From Hypericum androsaemum (lineage: Eukaryota; Streptophyta; Magnoliopsida; Malpighiales; Hypericaceae): a stretch of DNA of 64,000 bases. Of the stretch, positions 58,437 to 64,000 are shown in pieces (the stretch's first letter is position 1; each line of letters begins with the position of its first letter). The translations under genes and the position numbers were made by a program. The DNA lies in NCBI GenBank assembly GCA_963995505.1, contig OZ023199.1:3467906-3531905 (forward strand), in the 5' to 3' direction. The notes under the pieces are model-generated. The model searched no databases and was not told the DNA's origin. It saw only the letters and a program-made list of their open reading frames with translations.

Positions 58437-58839
58437 CATTCTCTCCCTCCTCCTTCATCTTCAACAGTGGTGTCTTAGGCAAAAATCCTTGACGGCATCA
58501 ACACCTCCAATCGATAACCTCACGGCCCGCAATGCGTCTCCCTAAACCATAGTCCAATCGACAACCTCGACGGCCCGCCCTCAACACCTCCAATTGATAA
58601 CCTCAACATCTTCAATCGGCAATCTCAACATTTTTAATCGGCCATCTCTGCATCGACTCATTTCACCGTTGTTCATCAATTTTCTCCGGTGTTCCACCAA
58701 ACTAAAAAATGAGCCGGCCACCAAGGGACATCGACCAAGGTTCAACTCTGACCCGTAGCAAGAACGAAGAGAGAGGACCCTTCTGGACGAAGACGATGCC
58801 GCTGCTGTGGAAGACGGCGTAGCCCCAATCCCCAATCGG

Positions 58840-58989
58840 ACTGTGAATGAGGTGAAGTTGAAGGCGGAGCTGGACTCCCTCTTAGATGGGTCCCACCACA
58901 CGACAGCTGTCATCCAATTATGTGCGGCATGGAGCGACGCGTCCAAGCACATGGACCAGCTCTTCTCCCACCTCTCCTCCGACTTCCCT
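58840..58989 (+). pseudogene. Captured fragment of monothiol glutaredoxin S17 (N-terminal thioredoxin-like domain)
   Basis: Translation gives VKLKAELDSLLDGS, AAWSDASKHMDQLFSHLS and SDFP, the first part of the thioredoxin-like domain of plant GRXS17. The family's active-site-like Cys in WCxxS is Ser here (AAWSDAS), and residues just before it are altered. The rest of the domain and all three glutaredoxin domains are missing. The frame stays open for 80 codons (58807-59046) and runs into unrelated sequence. It can have no glutaredoxin function. Confidence 0.83.
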
Positions 58990-59310
58990 CCCGTCCTGGT
59001 GGCGTACACCGTTGAATACGCTGGTGTTAATGGTAGGAGACGATAGGGGATTTTAAGACGATAGAGGCTGGGTCAACGATTGACGGACGGAGGAAGGAGA
59101 GAGGGGAGGAGGAGGAAGAAGGAGAAGAAGAGGAGGAGTGGACAGAGATGGAGAAAGATTGGTGATTAGGGACTGAATCGATAATTACCAGCCCTGGACC
59201 TGCCCAGATAATTGGTGGTCAACCACAAGGTACTAAAATACCAATTTGAAACCACATGGTACTCCAGGCGAAATGGGTGAAACTACAGGGTACTAAAATA
59301 AACTTATCCC

Positions 59311-61149
59311 AAAAATTCATATGGATATTTGCTAGAAGTTTTGTTGATATTTATCAAGATTTATGTAGTTATAAGATGTGGATATTGTATTTATTTAGAT
59401 TATCTTTTCCGTAGTTATTTTTTTTAGGAATAAAGGATAAATAAATTCTTCTACTATCTTAAAAAGTTCAATTAGTATTTGAAAGTGGTTCTGATAACTC
59501 AATTTACTTCTCTAAATGAGTAAAATAATACTCTGAAAGTATTTTTCCGGTCACCGACGACACGTCACTAGCTTACATGGCATCTCCCCCTGTACATAGA
59601 CATCATGTAAGCCGGTAACGTGTCGCCAGTAATCGAAAAAATACTTTGATGGTGTTATTTGACCAATTTAGTGAAGTATGAGAATTACGTGGACCACTCC
59701 CAAGTAAAGAGGACTTATTGAACCTTTTGAAATAGTAGAGGGAATATTTGACCTTTATTTTATTAGTTAATTAGTTTAGATGTCTATATAAATGTCTTTT
59801 GTTATTCGTGGTAAGTGGTAATTATCCAACATAAGCTTACTTTTTACCTACCATTTAAAAAAACATAATCATATGAGTATTGTATCACAATAAAAAAGCA
59901 TTGAAAAAATTCAGTATTAATTAATAAATTATTGAGTAACAAAAAAGTACATATACAATCATTTTTTCTATAAATAGCTGGAGTACTTGGATAAAAATCA
60001 GAATCTTTCCTTATCTGAAGGACCAAGAAGTATATTTGATTTTGGTCAATGAGATTGGATCTGTGATAAATACGTGCAGCAAGTGGTAGTTGTGGAGTAA
60101 AATAACAAAGCTTTTATATATATATATATATATATATATCCCTTGTGTTACGCTGGGTTCTGTATAAATTTCGTCACATGCTGGTTGTTTTATAATAGGC
60201 CTTGTGTCTATTTCGGTGTCTTTCATCCTCCGGTCGTGTCCTCGTAGGTTTTTTCCCAAGTATGCATGTCTTGGAAGCAACATAATTAAGATGTTGTGTA
60301 ATCAATGAATCAAAATCACCAAGGGTCATCATGTTTGGTTCTTGAGAAAAGGAGACTGAATTGAGTGGAGATTAAATAAAGGGGGTTTGATTTAGTGGGA
60401 ACAAGGGTTGTCCTCACTGAAATAGATCAAAAGGAGTGAAATTGGTAATCTAAGTAATAAAAATTAAATTAGGAGTAATATTGGAAAACTAATAGAAACT
60501 AATTCAAACAAAAAAGGAAGAATTCTTCAAATTCTTGTGAACTTCAAAAACCCTACCAGCCACAAACTCAATACGGATACAGACCAAAATTCAATAGACT
60601 CTTCACATTCTAGTTTCAGTGGTTTCTTGAAATTTTTTATGGAACTCATTTTGCCGAAAGAGATTGGATTTATTATCTGCGACTTTTTAATTATTTAAGT
60701 ATAAAAAAGAAAGGGACAATGGTCAATTGAGTTATTTAATGGTGGAAAAGAGTACCACGGCTAGAATTCTTAGAATTATTTAATGAAACTAGTTTCAAGA
60801 TTTTCAACTCAATGATATTGGTATATTTTAAGAACAATTTGAAACCAATCTGACCACAATCTGAAATCAATAGCATTTTACTTATAAACCATTACTGGAA
60901 CAATTGAATAACAATATCACTTCACTTATAAATCATTACTTGAACAATTGATTACTAATATCACTTCACTTATAAACCATTGCAACAAAATATGAATACC
61001 AATTTTACTTCGTTTACAAACTATTGCTAGAACAATTGAATACCAATATCCTCTTTAGCCTCTTGATCCTCATCATCCTCCTCATTGCCATCATCCTCGT
61101 TGTCGAAATAGTACTCCTCAACCTCCTATCATACAACAAAGGTATGATA
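59311..61149. repeat. Intergenic DNA with a TA microsatellite and 44-bp repeats
   Basis: AT-rich. (TA)n at 60115-60139. Between about 60862 and 61050, four imperfect units of roughly 44 bp occur ('gaacaattgaataccaatat', 'cacttcacttataaaccatt'). They share the core 'accaatatcacttcac' with the minisatellite that follows and may be its source. No gene was found. Confidence 0.6.
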
Positions 61150-61576
61150 CCAGTATCACTTCACATGTAAACCAATATCGCTTCACATGCAAACCAATAT
61201 TGTGACACATGCAAACCAATATTTCGACACAGATAAACCAATATCGCTTCACATGCAAACCAATATCGCTTCATATGTAAACCAATATTTTAACACACGC
61301 AAACCAATATCGCTTCACATGCAAACTAATATCGCCACACATGCAAAACCAATATCGTCACACATACAAACCAATATCGCCACACATACAAACTAATATC
61401 GCTTCACATGCAAACCAATATTTTGACACATGCAAGCCAAATATCGCTTCACATGCAAGCCAATATCGCTTCACATACAAACTAATATTTTGGCACATGC
61501 AAACCAATATCGCCACACATGCAAACCAATATTGACACACATGCAAACCAATATCGCTGCACATGCAAACCAATAT
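61150..61576. repeat. 22-bp minisatellite, about 19 copies
   Basis: Units follow AAACCAATATCG then CTTCACATGC, with variants such as 'attttgacacatgc' and 'cgccacacatac'. The period is 22 bp, with occasional 23-bp units. It can be read as protein in several frames, which is a by-product of the repeat. Confidence 0.95.
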
Positions 61577-62518
61577 CAAAGTATTGAAAAAAATAAAAAA
61601 TAGAAAAAAGAGAATAGCATATTAGGATTTTTCCCAACCGTAGCTTTCGCTCAAAATCTCCCGCCTCTGGTGACCCTTGAAGCCCAACCGACCGCCGTGC
61701 AATTCACCGTCGGAATTGGATGGGTCGACAACAGTGTTAAAGTGGAAGCGACCGGCGGTGCTGGACATCTCTGTGGCACATCGTTGGTACTTCCCGAGTC
61801 GATGATGGGGACCAGAGCCGATGACCGCCATGACATTGTTCCCTTGGTGGGTGAGGATTCAGAAGATCTCGATGTCGTTCACTCGAGGAAGAGCTTGTAC
61901 ATCTGGCCGATGTCAGCATTCTGGTGGTAGGAGAGGAAGAAGCCGGCGTTGGTGGTAGAGGAGGAAGAAGCGGCATTGGCAGAAGCCAATATCAGAGCAA
62001 AAATAAGCCGGCGTTAGCAGAAGTTGGCATGGAAGAAGAAGAAGTGGCGGCGGCAGGGGAAGGAGTGGCAACTGGGGTGGTAGACGTAGAGGGCTGGGCT
62101 AGGGTGGTGGATGGCATACCAAATATTTTTGGAAGAGGGTTTATATCTTATTAGGGAGGAGGAGGAGAGATATTAAGTTTAGGTTAATTGAGTATTGTGT
62201 AAAAATCTCATTATGCCCCTGATATGATAATGGCCATAAGATCTGTAAAAAAAATTAAAAAGCAAATCTAACGATCCAAATGCAATCTCCTCCGTAGGGA
62301 CGACTTTTATGTGGTCCCTATTGAATCTAAATTCTTGAGAAAATATCATGTTTGCTTTTCATCATGGGAAGCATGTCCGACAGTGCATCTGCGCATGAGC
62401 TTCAAGAAGAAATTGGATTAAGATTCTGAACTAGAATGTGGGGACTAACAATAATGTTAGGGAATCTGGAAATATCAGCGGGGTCTGCACTGATGAATGA
62501 GGCCATGCAAAGCAGACA
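61577..62518. other. Intergenic DNA, GC-richer patch at 61640-62130
   Basis: A patch with higher GC (about 61640-62130) has overlapping open frames on both strands and purine-rich 'gaggaagaagaagtggcg' runs. It could be another captured gene piece or low-complexity DNA. No family was recognised and no transposon ends were seen. Confidence 0.35.
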
Positions 62519-63212
62519 TGTTGGGGAAAACACTCACTTCCCGTGGACCCAAGCAACACAACGAACACACAATCACACGAGCAAACCACGAACACCACGA
62601 GAAGAACGAGCTCACAAACACAAACACAAAGAAAAATATAAGGATGGACATAATATTTGGTTACTTGATTCGATCCTCAATGATCTACGTCCGAGGGCTA
62701 CCAAGTCAAGAGAGATTTCACTATCTTCACACTCTTGAGCTTCACTTGCTCTTACAATGAAAGTCACACTCCTGGCACCCACTCTCTCTCTTGGCAAAAT
62801 CTTTCACTAAGGTTCTACACACATTCTAGGAGGCTACAAAGGCTATTTATTGAGACACCAAGCCTAGGGAGCAAATGGGGCTCGAGGAGGGGCAAAACTG
62901 TCCGACAGGCGCAAAAAATGTACATTTCTTGGCGCCCGCCGGGTCTGAGAGCATTTCCAAACTCAGCGGATGCCGGGTCTCCATCCCCTCCTTGCCTTCG
63001 CTTCTTCGTCTCGCTTCCCGGCCTCTGTTTCTCGACCCAATTGATCCCTCGAGTGTCCTCGGGCCCCGAATCAAATCTGATCATATCCCAAACCATCCCC
63101 ATTGCTCTTCACTCAGGCCACTTGACTCCTCGTGCTCTTCACTCGAGCCATCTTTTAGGCCTTTACTGGACCAACCGAGTACTTCACTCATACTCAGGCT
63201 CCATACCTAACA
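62519..63212. mobile_element. Probable solo LTR of a retrotransposon, 694 bp
   Basis: It starts TGTTGGGG and ends CCTAACA, the TG...CA inverted ends of an LTR. The flanks AGACA (62514-62518) and AGACC (63213-63217) form a near-perfect 5-bp target duplication. An internal 'ggctatttattgag' at about 62837 could be the LTR TATA region. There is no second LTR, primer-binding site or gag-pol in the window, so this is a solo LTR or a partial end. The superfamily cannot be assigned. Confidence 0.6.
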
Positions 63213-64000
63213 AGACCATCTCTCTCATGCAAAGCATGCGAGGCGCCCTGCAGCGATGAACGAGACCATGCGAGGTGCCTCACCCCGTGCATGTGAGGCA
63301 GGAACCCGCAGTGAAATGAAACATCAATGTGATTACATCATTGTGTTATTGTAGCTTCATAATTGGTTATTATGGTTCTATCACTTTTTTCAATGGTAGT
63401 TCTGTCATCCGGTGAAATAATTTCATTATTTAATTAATGTGATCCTTTCATTATGTCTATGTATTATGTTACATTGGTTTCATCATTGAATTTCAATGAT
63501 GGATTCATTAATGTAAGAAAAATTATATTTTTGTTGTCAACGCAAATAGATTGATTATTGTTGAGGTAAAAAAATAGTTTTTCCCGCAACAACCATATAA
63601 AAGCGTCTTTATATTTATAATAAGGTATATCTTCCTCACTGAGGACACCCCTCCTTACTCGTAAAAGTTTTAAACGTAGATTTGAACATTTATTATAGAC
63701 GATCAAGCATGTCATATGAAAATTATGTATGAGAAATTCTCTACTAAGAGTCTCTACTAAAAATATGCTACGACATGTATGGTGATACTATCAAATTTTC
63801 TGAATCAATTGTAACTACATCTTTATTATAGGAGATTTTTTTATTAGACTATGTTTACTGACGATATAACTCAACTTGATTACCAAATAAATAATTAATT
63901 TTTCTCTCATAAACTTATAACTCAACCCAACCCAACGTTTTTATACTTTATCAATAATCCGATCCAACCTAAAATTAAACAAAATTTCATATAGAACAGA
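63213..64000. other. Intergenic AT-rich DNA at the window end
   Basis: The first about 90 bases contain sequence resembling the left flank of the LTR ('ctgcagcgatgaacgagaccatgcgagg'). The rest shows no recognised feature. Confidence 0.4.

Larger units (their letters stand above)
58078..59310. mobile_element. Pack-MULE, 1233 bp, carrying a GRXS17 fragment
   Basis: The left end 'gggataagtttattttagta' and the right end 'tactaaaataaacttatccc' are inverted copies, with similarity extending about 120 bp inward ('ggtactccaggc', 'ccaccaattatc'). Flanks are 9-bp direct repeats with one mismatch: AAAAATTTA (58069-58077) and AAAAATTCA (59311-59319). The interior includes a CT microsatellite, short 'aacacctccaatcgataacctc' repeats and a host gene fragment. 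No transposase frame was found. Confidence 0.88.

Noticed and set aside
61150..61576. CRISPR-like appearance of regularly spaced repeats
   Set aside because: The 22-bp units are contiguous without unique spacers, and the DNA is plant nuclear; this is a minisatellite.
61670..62154. Open frames on both strands of the GC-richer patch
   Set aside because: Overlapping frames with low-complexity Glu/Gly/Val or Ser/Pro content and no family match; not annotated as a gene.
62735..63259. 174-codon plus-strand frame
   Set aside because: It lies inside the probable LTR, has no recognisable domain and is likely non-coding LTR sequence.

Overview
This window is nuclear DNA from a flowering plant, most likely a woody eudicot. 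The evidence is intron-rich genes with GT-AG splice sites, plant-specific families (a TBL wall acetyltransferase, a GTE bromodomain protein, an F-box/kelch-like protein), plastid- and mitochondrion-targeted enzymes, AT-rich intergenic DNA, and non-autonomous Mutator-like elements carrying pieces of host genes. No bacterial or viral system, CRISPR array or operon was seen. I did not find a clearly novel multi-gene system. The unusual content is in how genes are broken, copied and captured.

Layout, left to right: a partial TIP1-like ankyrin palmitoyltransferase (1-1843, minus); degenerate tandem repeats with a 388-bp fold-back MULE-MITE inside (2.35-4.1 kb); plastid inorganic pyrophosphatase PPA6 (5230-8665, plus); a spinster-type MFS transporter (8979-14223, minus, 16 exons); a repeat enclosing an 80-bp copy of the PPA6 3' end (about 15.1 kb); an F-box protein (16069-17307, minus); an eight-copy array of about 200 bp (17.8-19.4 kb); a TBL12/13-like protein (20555-23125, minus); a phosphoglycerate mutase-like protein (24955-29003, plus); fatty acid amide hydrolase (29468-33347, minus, 20 exons).

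Next is a 7.7-kb transposon-rich gap (33.3-41.1 kb) with a MULE of 838 bp and a Pack-MULE holding a SCARECROW fragment. It is followed by a GTE bromodomain/NET protein (41088-42986, plus); a POL5/MYBBP1A-like gene with two in-frame stops (46378-51281, minus); nuclear SDH3 of complex II (52449-53505, minus); a CorA-type metal transporter (55035-57171, minus); a second Pack-MULE with a GRXS17 thioredoxin-domain fragment (58078-59310); a 22-bp minisatellite (61.2-61.6 kb); and a probable solo LTR (62519-63212).

The genes are individually transcribed housekeeping or membrane genes and do not form a pathway. From memory, several have Arabidopsis orthologues clustered near At5g64420-At5g64500 (POL5, FAAH, PGM-like, TBL12, SPNS2) and others near At5g09600-At5g09650 (SDH3, PPA6). 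The window may therefore represent an ancestral segment later split after whole-genome duplication. Exon boundaries were placed by reading splice sites and keeping frame and family similarity. They are predictions without transcript support.
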